This document shows positions 1-6,193 of a DNA stretch of 6,502 nucleotides, piece by piece. Source of the DNA: Halococcaceae archaeon (GTDB taxonomy: Archaea > Halobacteriota > Halobacteria > Halobacteriales > Halalkalicoccaceae); assembly GCA_007128515.1 (NCBI GenBank), contig SKXI01000114.1, positions 1 to 6,502 on the forward strand, given 5' to 3'. Each line of letters opens with the position of its first letter. Position 1 is the first letter of the stretch. Made by a program: the position numbers and the translations under genes. The notes below the pieces were generated by a model that worked only from the letters and a program-made list of their open reading frames with translations, did not search any database and was not told the DNA's origin.

Positions 1-416
1 CGGTCGGGTTCGCGCGAGGCCAGCGGGTCGATGTCCTTGTACCAGGGGACGTTCATCAGCTGTTCTTTGTTGTAGACCAGGTCGTCTTTCGTGTCGCCGG
101 TGAACTCGAAGTTCTGGGTGAGCAAGATCGCGTCGACCGGACAGACCTCCTCGCAGAGTCGGCAGTAGATACACTGGCCGATGTGGAGGTTGTACTGCTC
201 GCCCTCGCGCTTCTCGTTCGTGACGATCTGGATGGTGTCGTTCGGGCAGACGTTCTCGCACTGGCGACACCAGATACAGCGCTCCTGGCTGAACTTGTGG
301 ACGCCGCGGAACCGGGGGCTGACCTCCGGCGGGACGTCCGGGTACTCGACGGTGAACGTGTTGCCGTCGAGCGCGTGTTTCATCGTCGTTGCCATCGATT
401 TGAGTAGTCCTATCAT
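1..416 (-). CDS. nuoI: NuoI-like 2x[4Fe-4S] subunit of complex I (3' end cut by window)
   Basis: Peripheral-arm iron-sulfur subunit that relays electrons towards the N2 cluster of NuoB. I translated it by hand from ATG 416-414; 138 complete codons are in the window. Two full 8Fe-ferredoxin motifs of the form CxxCxxCxxxCP are present: Cys47, 50, 53, 57 and Cys82, 85, 88, 92. The N-terminus (MIGLLKSMATTMKHAL) is the amphipathic segment expected at the membrane surface. Haloarchaeal NuoI proteins are, from memory, about 150 residues, so only some 15 residues are missing; the reading frame is open at the left edge. The start is supported by the ATGA overlap with the nuoH stop (413-416) and an SD-like GGGGGTG eight bases upstream (431-425). 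It is shorter than many bacterial homologues. No cluster ligand is missing. Identity is confident; the exact C-terminus cannot be seen. Confidence 0.96.
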   Translation of the reverse strand, partial: MIGLLKSMATTMKHALDGNTFTVEYPDVPPEVSPRFRGVHKFSQERCIWCRQCENVCPNDTIQIVTNEKREGEQYNLHIGQCIYCRLCEEVCPVDAILLTQNFEFTGDTKDDLVYNKEQLMNVPWYKDIDPLASREPD

Positions 417-1483
417 GCGACGAACACCCCCACGATCACGGCCGTGAGGATCAGGTTGGCGAACGAAAGGACGAGCATGCCCTTCCAGCCGATCTCGATC
501 ATCTGGTCGATGCGAACCCTGGGCAGCGCCGAGCGCAGCCACTGGGTGAACAGGAAGAACGCCCAGATCTTGATGATGAACCAGACGATCCCTGGAAGAA
601 CTGGCCCAGAGGGCCCGCCGAGGAAGATCGTCGTGATGATCGCGGCCCCGAGGAAGATGTGGAGGAACTCCCCGAGGTAGATCAGCACGAAGTAGACCGA
701 GGAGTACTCGGTCTGGTAGCCGGCGACGATCTCCGTCGGCGCCTCCGGTGTGTCGAACGGGTTACGCCCGATTTCGGCCATGTTCGCGGCGACGAACAGC
801 ACGAACGCGAACGGGTTGACGATCGCGAACCAGGCGGGGATACCGATCCCGGCGACCGTAAAGAGCGCCTGCTGCTGGGCCTCGACGATGCCGGACATCT
901 GGAGCGTCCCGGCGAAGATCACGACCGAGGCCCCGGTGACGATCAGCGGGATCTCGTAGGCGATGTTCTGTGCGACCGCGCGCAGCCCGCCGAGCATCGA
1001 GAACTTGTTGTTCGAGGCGTAGCCGGCCATCACGAGACCGACGGAGGCGATCGACGCGATCGCGAAGACGAAGACCAGGCCGACTTCGGGATCGGCGAGG
1101 TGGATCCCCGATCCCATCGGGATGACGGCGAAGCCGAGCATCGCCGAGGAGGCGATGACGATCGGCGCGAGGTCGTAGGCCGGTCGGTCGACGTGTTCGG
1201 GGATGATCAGCTCCTTCGCCAGCAGCTGCACCGAGGAGGCGACGATGATCAGGAGCCCGAACGGGCCGACGCGGTCGACCGCGATCCGGTCGGTGAAGGC
1301 GGCGGTGATCTTCCGTTTCGCCCACGGGCCGGCGACGCCGGTCATCGCGAGCATCAGGTTGCCGACGAAGAACGCGGCGACGAACGCCGCGATCAGGTCG
1401 CCGAGGATCCCGAACTGGCCGAGACCGGTCAGATCGGCTATCGTCTCGGGCAGCAACACCGCGTCCAACGGAGCCGGGTTCAT
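413..1483 (-). CDS. nuoH: NuoH, quinone-chamber membrane subunit of complex I
   Basis: Membrane subunit (ND1/Nqo8 family, 356 residues) that forms the roof of the quinone chamber and links quinone reduction to proton translocation. By eye there are eight or nine hydrophobic segments, roughly residues 28-50, 75-90, 104-124, 135-155, 178-198, 212-234, 262-287, 297-317 and 335-355. Family signatures are DRVGPFG (70-76), AGYASNNKFSMLGGLRA (153-169), NPFDTPEAPTEIVAGYQTEY (241-260) and ALPRVRIDQM (319-328) followed by GWK. In the third motif most relatives have Glu where this protein has Pro249. The length is normal for the family. The start ATG at 1483 lies within an ATGA overlap with the nuoCD stop, and GAGGT sits six bases upstream (1494-1490). 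The gene ends in an ATGA overlap with nuoI. It directly follows nuoCD with no nuoEFG in between. Confidence 0.97.
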   Translation of the reverse strand: MNPAPLDAVLLPETIADLTGLGQFGILGDLIAAFVAAFFVGNLMLAMTGVAGPWAKRKITAAFTDRIAVDRVGPFGLLIIVASSVQLLAKELIIPEHVDRPAYDLAPIVIASSAMLGFAVIPMGSGIHLADPEVGLVFVFAIASIASVGLVMAGYASNNKFSMLGGLRAVAQNIAYEIPLIVTGASVVIFAGTLQMSGIVEAQQQALFTVAGIGIPAWFAIVNPFAFVLFVAANMAEIGRNPFDTPEAPTEIVAGYQTEYSSVYFVLIYLGEFLHIFLGAAIITTIFLGGPSGPVLPGIVWFIIKIWAFFLFTQWLRSALPRVRIDQMIEIGWKGMLVLSFANLILTAVIVGVFVA

Positions 1484-1494
1484 CGATCGACCTC
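1480..1494 (-). promoter_or_regulatory. nuoCD/nuoH ATGA junction with Shine-Dalgarno GAGGT
   Basis: The nuoCD stop (1482-1480) overlaps the nuoH ATG (1483-1481). GAGGT at 1494-1490 is six bases upstream and encodes part of the conserved GEVDR ending of NuoCD. It is the clearest ribosome binding site in the window and decides the nuoH start. Confidence 0.7.
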
Positions 1495-3150
1495 GCCGAG
1501 GATGATGTCGAGACTACCCAGCGAGGCGATCAGGTCCGCGACGTACTCGCCTTCCGCCATCTCGCCGAGCGTCGAGAGGTTCGAGAAACAGGGGCTCCGG
1601 ATCTTGAACCGCGCGGGCTTGGCGGTGCCGTCCGAGCGCATGTAGATGCCGAGTTCGCCCTTCGCCGCCTCGACGGCGCGATAGACCTCGGTGTCGGGGT
1701 CCGGTTTCAGGGTTCTCGGGACGTTCGACTGGATCTCGCGCTCGTCCTCGGGCCACTCCTCGAGCAGGTCGATACACTGCTCGACGATCTTCGCCGACTG
1801 CTCGACCTCGCGCATCCGGACGAGCAGCCGCGAGTAGTTGTCACAGCCGTGTTCGACGGCGACCTCCCAGTCGAGTTCGTCGTAGTAGCCGTAGGGGTCG
1901 TCCCGGCGGACGTCGTAGTCGACGCCGGAGGCGCGGACGACGGGGCCCGTCGCGCCGTACTGTTTGGCGGCTTCCGGTGGGAGCACGCCCGTTCCGACGG
2001 TTCGGATCTGGAAGATCTCGTTCGAGGTGATCAGGTCGTGGTACTCCTGGGTCGCCACCGGGAGGTCCTCCAGGAAGTCACGGGTCTTCTCGAAGAACTC
2101 CTCGCGCGGCTCGGGGAGGTCCCAGGCGACCCCGCCGAGACGGAGGTAGTTGAACATCATCCGCTGGCCGGTGAGGTCCTCGAGGATCGACTGGATCTTC
2201 TCGCGGTCGCGCATCGCGTACATGAAGATGGCGGTGAAGTCGCCGTAGATGTCGAGACAGAACGTCCCGAGCGCGAGCATGTGCGAGCACATCCGACAGA
2301 GTTCCGCGCCCATCGTCCGGATCACCTGCGCGTACTCTGGCACCTCGATGTCCGCGAGGTCCTCGACCGCGCGGGCGTAGGCCCACTCGTTCATCAGCCC
2401 GCCGGGGGCGTAGTCCCAGCGGTCGGGGTACGGCATGATCTGGTGTCGATACGTACTGGACTGGCACATCTGCTCCTCACACCGGTGGAGGTAGCCGATG
2501 TCAGGGTCGACGTCGACGACCTGCTCGCCGTCGAGCACCGTCTTCAGGTGCAACACGCCGTGGGTCGCCGGGTGGTGGGGACCGATGTTGAGGAACATCG
2601 TATCGGAATCGGCGTCCCGGTAGTCCCCCTCGATCGGGTTGACGTGTTCGCGGTAGGGGACGATCTGTGGCTTGTCCTGGTCGTAATCGAGCCCGAGCGG
2701 GTGGCCCTGCCAGGTCTCGGGCAGGAGGATCCGCCGGAGGTCGGGGTGGCCCTCGTACTCGATCCCCACGAGGTCGTACGCCTCGCGTTCGTGCCAGCCG
2801 GCGGTCTTGTAGACCGGCGTCGCTGTCTCGCTGACCGGGTCGTCACGGGGGACGGGGACGACGACGCCGACCTCCTGGGTGGGGTCGGCGTACTTCTTCA
2901 GGTGGTAGATCGATTCGTAGCGGTCTTCGTACTCCTGTGCGGTGACACACGAGAGGTAGTCGAAGCCCGCCTCGTCCCGGAGGAGGGTCAGCACGTCCTG
3001 GACCTCGTCCGGACGGATGACGAACGCCTCGGCGTTGAGGTGCGTTTCGCGACCGAGGACGTGCGCGCCGAGCAGCGACTCGAGCGCGTCGTAGTCCACT
3101 CGCTCGTCGGTGACGTACGTCGACTCCGGCTGTGGTTCTTCGAGGCTCAT
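1480..3150 (-). CDS. nuoCD: NuoCD, fused 30-kDa and 49-kDa subunits of complex I
   Basis: A single 556-residue protein combining NuoC (about 1-178) and NuoD (about 185-556), as in Escherichia coli. NuoC signature: WHEREAYDLVGIEYEGHPDL (119-138), then RRILLPE and GHPLG. NuoD belongs to the fold of the [NiFe]-hydrogenase large subunit but lacks nickel ligands. It starts with GPHHPATHG (190-198) and ends with GSLDIILGEVDR (545-556). By my alignment His197 and Tyr247 (in DRWDY) match the quinone head-group ligands known as His38 and Tyr87 in Thermus Nqo4. Odd point: cysteines at 224, 229, 285, 288 and 298, where most relatives have small residues. The frame is open a further 178 codons upstream, to 3684, but that part is antisense-like shadow over nuoB. 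ATG 3150 is chosen because it overlaps the nuoB stop as ATGA and begins family-like sequence (MSLEEPQPES). Confidence 0.97.
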   Translation of the reverse strand: MSLEEPQPESTYVTDERVDYDALESLLGAHVLGRETHLNAEAFVIRPDEVQDVLTLLRDEAGFDYLSCVTAQEYEDRYESIYHLKKYADPTQEVGVVVPVPRDDPVSETATPVYKTAGWHEREAYDLVGIEYEGHPDLRRILLPETWQGHPLGLDYDQDKPQIVPYREHVNPIEGDYRDADSDTMFLNIGPHHPATHGVLHLKTVLDGEQVVDVDPDIGYLHRCEEQMCQSSTYRHQIMPYPDRWDYAPGGLMNEWAYARAVEDLADIEVPEYAQVIRTMGAELCRMCSHMLALGTFCLDIYGDFTAIFMYAMRDREKIQSILEDLTGQRMMFNYLRLGGVAWDLPEPREEFFEKTRDFLEDLPVATQEYHDLITSNEIFQIRTVGTGVLPPEAAKQYGATGPVVRASGVDYDVRRDDPYGYYDELDWEVAVEHGCDNYSRLLVRMREVEQSAKIVEQCIDLLEEWPEDEREIQSNVPRTLKPDPDTEVYRAVEAAKGELGIYMRSDGTAKPARFKIRSPCFSNLSTLGEMAEGEYVADLIASLGSLDIILGEVDR

Positions 3151-3857
3151 GGTGAATCCGCCCAGTTGTACCGCATGACGAGGTCGTCCTCGTCGAGCTG
3201 GTTCGCGAGCTTCTCGACGACCTCGTCCTGTTCGAGGTCGCCGAACGGCTCGAGCTCGTACGGCTTGACGACGACGGGCGAGCTCTCGCCGTTGGCGATG
3301 CGCTCCTGGAGCTTGACGACACCGTAGACGAGCGCCTCGGGCCGTGGCGGACAGCCCGGAACGTGGATGTCGACCGGGATGACCTCCTCGGCGCCCTTCA
3401 CGACGTTGTAGCCCTCCTGGAACGGCCCGCCGGAGATGGCACACGAGCCCATGTTGACGACGAACTTCGGCTCGGCCATCTGGTCGTAGACGCGCTTCAT
3501 CCGCGGGGCGAACTTCGAGACGATCGTTCCCGGGATGATGATCGTGTCGGCCTGTCGCGGCGAGGCCCTCGGGACCCCCGAGCCGAACCGATCCAGGTCG
3601 TGTTTCACCGCGTAGGTGTGCATCATCTCGAGGCTGCAGCAGGCGATGCCGAACTGCAGCATGAACATCGAGGAGCCGCGACACCAGTTCAGGAACTGAT
3701 CGAACTTGGTGAGGATGAACGGGGAGGTGCCGAACGCCTCTCTCAGCGGTGAGTTGAACCGGTTGTCAACCCCCTCGCCCATCCGGGCGTCGCGCGTCTT
3801 CGTCTGCGCCGGTTTCCCCTCGATGATCGACTGTCGTGGTGATTTCTCGCTACTCAT
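3147..3857 (-). CDS. nuoB: NuoB, N2-cluster [4Fe-4S] subunit of complex I
   Basis: Peripheral-arm subunit (PSST/Nqo6 family, 236 residues) holding cluster N2, the last electron carrier before quinone. The expected ligands are visible: the adjacent pair Cys73-Cys74 in FGIACCSLEMM, Cys139 in NMGSCAISGG and Cys169 in VPGCPPRPEA. The core runs from about residue 44 (TSPFILTKFDQFLNWCR) to 190; the first 40 residues are a polar, charged extension, and the acidic C-terminal tail (201-236, rich in Asp and Glu) fits a salt-adapted protein. The frame stays open upstream to 4265, overlapping nuoA, but that stretch is an Arg-rich shadow. ATG 3857 (MSSEKSPRQS) overlaps the nuoA stop as ATGA and has a weak AGGA upstream. 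Met26 is a possible shorter start, but it would lose the overlap. Confidence 0.97.
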   Translation of the reverse strand: MSSEKSPRQSIIEGKPAQTKTRDARMGEGVDNRFNSPLREAFGTSPFILTKFDQFLNWCRGSSMFMLQFGIACCSLEMMHTYAVKHDLDRFGSGVPRASPRQADTIIIPGTIVSKFAPRMKRVYDQMAEPKFVVNMGSCAISGGPFQEGYNVVKGAEEVIPVDIHVPGCPPRPEALVYGVVKLQERIANGESSPVVVKPYELEPFGDLEQDEVVEKLANQLDEDDLVMRYNWADSP

Positions 3858-4261
3858 GGCTGAATCCTGGTCCGCTTGTCGGGGTGTTCGCTCCTGATCC
3901 ACTCGACGGCGCCGGTGCGCCACGCCCAGACGAGCGCGGCGACCAGCACGCCGATGAACACCAGCATCGGCCCGAGCGCGTGCAACAGACCGACCTCCGC
4001 GATGGCGTCGGTGTAGATGACCACCCACGGGAAGATGAACGCGGTCTCGATGTCGAAGACGACGAAGAGCAACGCGACCATGTAGTACTGGATGTTGAAC
4101 CGGATCCGGGTCGTCCCCGTCGGCACCTCGCCGCTCTCGTAGGTGCTCCGTTTGCCCTGTTCGGGGACCGACGGCCGGAGCAGCGCCGATACCACCATCA
4201 TCCCGACGGGTATCAGCACCGCGACGAACGCCAACGCCCCGACTGCGATCCACTCGCTCAT
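3854..4261 (-). CDS. nuoA: NuoA, small membrane subunit of complex I
   Basis: Three-helix membrane subunit (ND3/Nqo7 family, 135 residues) lying beside NuoH at the junction of the membrane and peripheral arms. Hydrophobic segments are at about 5-27, 58-80 and 97-116. The loop between helices 1 and 2 carries KRSTYESGEVPTG (37-49), where the usual Cys of YECG is Ser. Helix 2 contains FDIETAFIFPW (69-79), including the conserved acidic residues. The first gene of the operon in this window. I place the start at ATG 4261 (MSEWIAVGAL): a TATA-like element centred near 4294 would put transcription initiation at about 4267. An in-frame GTG at 4288 would add nine residues but would lie upstream of that predicted start, so it is unlikely. 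The stop overlaps nuoB as ATGA. Confidence 0.95.
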   Translation of the reverse strand: MSEWIAVGALAFVAVLIPVGMMVVSALLRPSVPEQGKRSTYESGEVPTGTTRIRFNIQYYMVALLFVVFDIETAFIFPWVVIYTDAIAEVGLLHALGPMLVFIGVLVAALVWAWRTGAVEWIRSEHPDKRTRIQP

Positions 4262-4288
4262 ACAATCATCCGAGGGTTGGGAAGCCAC

Positions 4289-4299
4289 CTACATAAGGG
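4289..4299 (-). promoter_or_regulatory. TATA-like element, predicted promoter of the nuo operon
   Basis: Read on the minus strand the sequence is CCCTTATGTAG, the most A/T-rich stretch in the 94-base gap between purE and nuoA. The centre of CTTATG (4297-4292) is about 33 bases before the nuoA ATG, so with the usual archaeal spacing of 26-27 bases the transcript would start near 4267 and have a leader of only about six bases. The same octamer CCCTTATG occurs in front of the plus-strand gene at 6216. No Shine-Dalgarno sequence precedes nuoA, as expected for a leaderless or nearly leaderless message. This is inference from spacing and composition only. Confidence 0.55.
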
Positions 4300-4333
4300 T
4301 TGATTCTCGCCCCGTCGCCGGGTTAAGCACGTT

Positions 4334-4379
4334 CGGTTCAGACCGTGCGAGAACCTCACTCGCGGGCGGCTCTGAACCG
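4334..4379. repeat. 9-bp perfect inverted repeat spanning the purE stop codon
   Basis: Arms CGGTTCAGA (4334-4342) and TCTGAACCG (4371-4379) are perfect reverse complements, 28 bases apart, with the purE stop (4358-4356) in the loop. In the purE transcript it would be a nine-pair hairpin. A competing smaller hairpin, GCACG (4327-4331) with CGTGC (4344-4348), and a further 7-bp pair, TTCTCGC (4304-4310) with GCGAGAA (4347-4353), overlap it. No T-rich run follows on the minus strand, so it is not a clear terminator. It may be an mRNA 3'-end structure, a protein site or chance. Confidence 0.4.
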
Positions 4380-4973
4380 TTCGGTCCCCCCCTCGTGGAG
4401 CTCGCGCGAGACCGTCCCGACACCCTCACGAAGGTCGGCGTGATAGGTCTCGAGACGCTCTCGGAGTTCGTCGTGCTCGCGGGCGAGGATCTGTACCGCC
4501 GAGAGCGCCGCGTTGTGCGATTTCCCCGCGTCGACCGCGACGATCGGCGCGCCCGTCGGCATCCCGATCACCGAGTCGACCGACTTCTCCTGGACCGGCA
4601 CCCCGATCACCGGCAGGGGAAAGGCGATCGAGGCGGTCATGTTCGGCAGGTCGGCGGACTTCCCCCCCGCGCCCGCGACGATCACGTCCAGTCCCCGGCC
4701 GGCCGCCGTCTCCGCGTACGCGTACAGCAGATCCGGGGTCCGGTGTGCGGAGACGACGTACGTCTCGAACGTGAACCGTTCGTCGGGCGGCTCCTCGAAG
4801 CTCGTCTGTTCGGCGAAGCCGAGTCCGGTGAGCGCCTCGTACGCCCCGACCATCACGTCGAGGTCCGAGTCGCTGCCCATCACGATCCCGATCTCGGGCG
4901 TCTCCTCGCTCGGCAGCTCTCGCTCCGCTTCCGCCCGCAACTCCTCGGCCAGTCCCTCCACGGCGTCGCTCAT
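4356..4973 (-). CDS. purE: PurE, N5-carboxyaminoimidazole ribonucleotide mutase
   Basis: Cytoplasmic enzyme of de novo purine synthesis that converts N5-CAIR, made by PurK, into CAIR (class I PurE, EC 5.4.99.18). The 205-residue protein has MGSDSDLDVM (32-41), SAHRTP (75-80), AGAGGKSADLPNM (100-112), VIGVPVQ (123-129), MPTG (138-141) and AGKSHNAAL (149-157). SAHRTP holds the catalytic His of the family. Compared with Escherichia coli PurE from memory, there is a roughly 25-residue acidic N-terminal extension, an insert of about 10-13 residues (around 54-70) and a long tail after 165. PurK next door supports class I rather than the CO2-using class II. The start ATG 4973 overlaps the purK stop as ATGA and has GGAG eight bases upstream (4985-4982); an in-frame upstream start at 5000 is rejected on those grounds. 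Confidence 0.96.
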   Translation of the reverse strand: MSDAVEGLAEELRAEAERELPSEETPEIGIVMGSDSDLDVMVGAYEALTGLGFAEQTSFEEPPDERFTFETYVVSAHRTPDLLYAYAETAAGRGLDVIVAGAGGKSADLPNMTASIAFPLPVIGVPVQEKSVDSVIGMPTGAPIVAVDAGKSHNAALSAVQILAREHDELRERLETYHADLREGVGTVSRELHEGGTERFRAARE

Positions 4974-4985
4974 GGCTCGAACTCC
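4970..4985 (-). promoter_or_regulatory. purK/purE ATGA junction with Shine-Dalgarno GGAG
   Basis: The purK stop TGA (4972-4970) shares bases with the purE start ATG (4973-4971). GGAG at 4985-4982, inside the purK coding end, is eight bases from the ATG. This fixes the purE start and suggests that PurE synthesis is coupled to termination of PurK translation, matching two enzymes that hand over an unstable intermediate. Confidence 0.7.
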
Positions 4986-6127
4986 AGACGCTCTCGGCAA
5001 GAGCGTGCCGTTTCGAGCAGCGTGCCCCGATCGTCCTCACCCTCTTCCCCGGTCACCGTCACGTGTCCCATCTTCCGCAGGTCGCGAACCTCCCGCTTGC
5101 CGTACCAGTGGAGGTGGGCGTTCGGCTCGGCGAGGACGTCCGCCACTCCCGAGAGCCGTGCCTCGCGCGACGGTGCGTCCCCGAGCAGGTTCGCCGAGAC
5201 GGTCGTCTTCTGTACCTCCGTCGGCCCGAGCGGGAGCCCCAGTACCGCGCGAACGTGGTTCTCGAACTGCGAGGTGCGAGCGCCTTCGATCGTCCAATGT
5301 CCGGAGTTGTGCGGTCGCGGCGCGATCTCGTTGACGAGGATCTCGCCCGCCTCGGTCTCGAACAGTTCGATCCCGTAGGTCCCGCGACCGTCCATCAGCG
5401 AGAGCACCTCGCGGGCGACCCCCTGTGCCCGCTCTCGCACCTCGTCGCTCGTCCGGGCGGGGACGACCGTCTCCCGGAGTATCTCCTCCTCGTGGACGTT
5501 CTCGCCCGCGACGTACGTCCGCAGCTCGTCCCTCCCTTTCACCCCGATCACCGAGAGCTCCCTGACGAACGGCACGAACGCCTCGACCATCGCGTCGGTG
5601 CCGAGGTCGGCGAGCACGCCCCCGGCGTCGTCGGGCCCCTCTATCGGGAGGTTCCCCCGCCCGTCGTAGCCCCCGCGTCGGGCTTTCACCATCGCTGGCG
5701 TTCCGAGCTCGGAGAGCGCATCGCGGAGCTCCTCGGGACTCCCGACGGCACGGAACTCCGGGACCGCGATCCCGGCGTCGGCGAGCGCGCGCTTCTGTAC
5801 GAGTTTGTCCTGGATCAACCGCAGGGTGTCCGGGGAGGGCTGAACCGGAACCCCAGCGTCCTCGGCGATCCGTTCCATCACGTCCGGGTCGGCGAGTTCG
5901 ATCTCGAAGGTGAGTGCGTCCGAGCGCTCGCCGAGCGCTCGAATGCCCTCCTCGTCGTCGAAGCTCCCGACGATCTGCTCGCGGGCGACCGGATACGCCG
6001 GGCACTCGGGTGTGGGATCGAGGACGACGAGCGAGACGCCGAGCGGCGAGGCGGCCTCGGCCAGCATTCGGCCGAGCTGGCCGCCGCCGACGACGCCGAG
6101 CGTCGGACCCGTGGCGGTGAGCTGCAT
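4970..6127 (-). CDS. purK: PurK, N5-carboxyaminoimidazole ribonucleotide synthase
   Basis: ATP-grasp enzyme of 385 residues that joins AIR and bicarbonate, with ATP hydrolysis, to give N5-CAIR (EC 6.3.4.18), the substrate of PurE. Domain order is normal. The N-terminal nucleotide-fold domain has GVVGGGQLGRML (11-22), LDPTPECPA (36-44) and TFEIE (73-77). The central ATP-grasp domain has QDK (106-108), VKARRGGYDGRG (147-158), the E182-F184 hinge region and ELSV (190-193). The catalytic end carries LVNEIAPRPHNSGHWTIE (264-281). The C-terminal part has HLHWYGK (338-344) and KMGHV (352-356). No essential motif is missing. The frame is open upstream to 6493, over the divergent gene, but that stretch is Ser/Arg-rich shadow. 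ATG 6127 (MQLTATGPTL) is preceded by a TATA-like element at leaderless distance. Confidence 0.97.
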   Translation of the reverse strand: MQLTATGPTLGVVGGGQLGRMLAEAASPLGVSLVVLDPTPECPAYPVAREQIVGSFDDEEGIRALGERSDALTFEIELADPDVMERIAEDAGVPVQPSPDTLRLIQDKLVQKRALADAGIAVPEFRAVGSPEELRDALSELGTPAMVKARRGGYDGRGNLPIEGPDDAGGVLADLGTDAMVEAFVPFVRELSVIGVKGRDELRTYVAGENVHEEEILRETVVPARTSDEVRERAQGVAREVLSLMDGRGTYGIELFETEAGEILVNEIAPRPHNSGHWTIEGARTSQFENHVRAVLGLPLGPTEVQKTTVSANLLGDAPSREARLSGVADVLAEPNAHLHWYGKREVRDLRKMGHVTVTGEEGEDDRGTLLETARSCRERLEFEP

Positions 6128-6149
6128 GTCCTGGCGTTCTCCGGAGATC

Positions 6150-6158
6150 GAATAAGCG
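6150..6158 (-). promoter_or_regulatory. TATA-like element, predicted promoter of purK-purE
   Basis: On the minus strand the sequence around CTTATT (6156-6151) is the A/T-rich core in the 88-base gap upstream of purK. Its centre is about 26.5 bases from the purK ATG (6127), the distance from TATA box to transcription start in archaea, so the message is predicted to begin at or next to the start codon. There is no Shine-Dalgarno sequence. Predicted from spacing alone. Confidence 0.55.
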
Positions 6159-6183
6159 TTCGCAACCCGCTTTGCCGGGGTCG

Positions 6184-6193
6184 CCCTTATGCA
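6184..6193 (+). promoter_or_regulatory. TATA-like element, predicted promoter of the divergent gene
   Basis: CCCTTATGCA lies with its CTTATG core (6186-6191) about 27.5 bases before the ATG at 6216, again fitting a leaderless transcript. It faces away from the purK promoter, with the two cores about 35 bases apart, so the two initiation complexes would be close neighbours on the DNA. Confidence 0.5.

Noticed and set aside
659..1645. Plus-strand open frame of 328 codons opposite nuoH
   Set aside because: The product is an Arg/Asp/Gly-rich repetitive string mirroring hydrophobic NuoH codons; no domain, and it crosses the nuoH/nuoCD junction.
2479..2481. Possibility that the NuoD cysteines are [NiFe]-hydrogenase nickel ligands
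   Set aside because: The hydrogenase L1 CxxC aligns with DRWDYAP and the L2 motif with the GSLDIILGEVDR end, both without cysteine pairs; the extra cysteines lie elsewhere.
1849..3327. Plus-strand open frame of 492 codons opposite nuoCD and the end of nuoB
   Set aside because: It lies antisense to confident coding sequence; its product is Val/Asp/Arg-rich and featureless. Long antisense frames are expected where third positions are mostly G/C and stop codons are rare.
3151..3684. In-frame upstream extension of nuoCD (178 codons)
   Set aside because: It overlaps nuoB entirely and is Arg-rich, unlike any complex I subunit; the ATGA overlap at 3150 gives a better start.
3858..4265. In-frame upstream extension of nuoB (136 codons)
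   Set aside because: It overlaps nuoA in another frame and is Arg/Gly-rich; the ATGA junction at 3857 sets the start.
4143..5378. Plus-strand open frame of 411 codons opposite nuoA, purE and purK
   Set aside because: It spans three real minus-strand genes and the intergenic promoter, with Arg/Asp-rich sequence and no recognisable motif.
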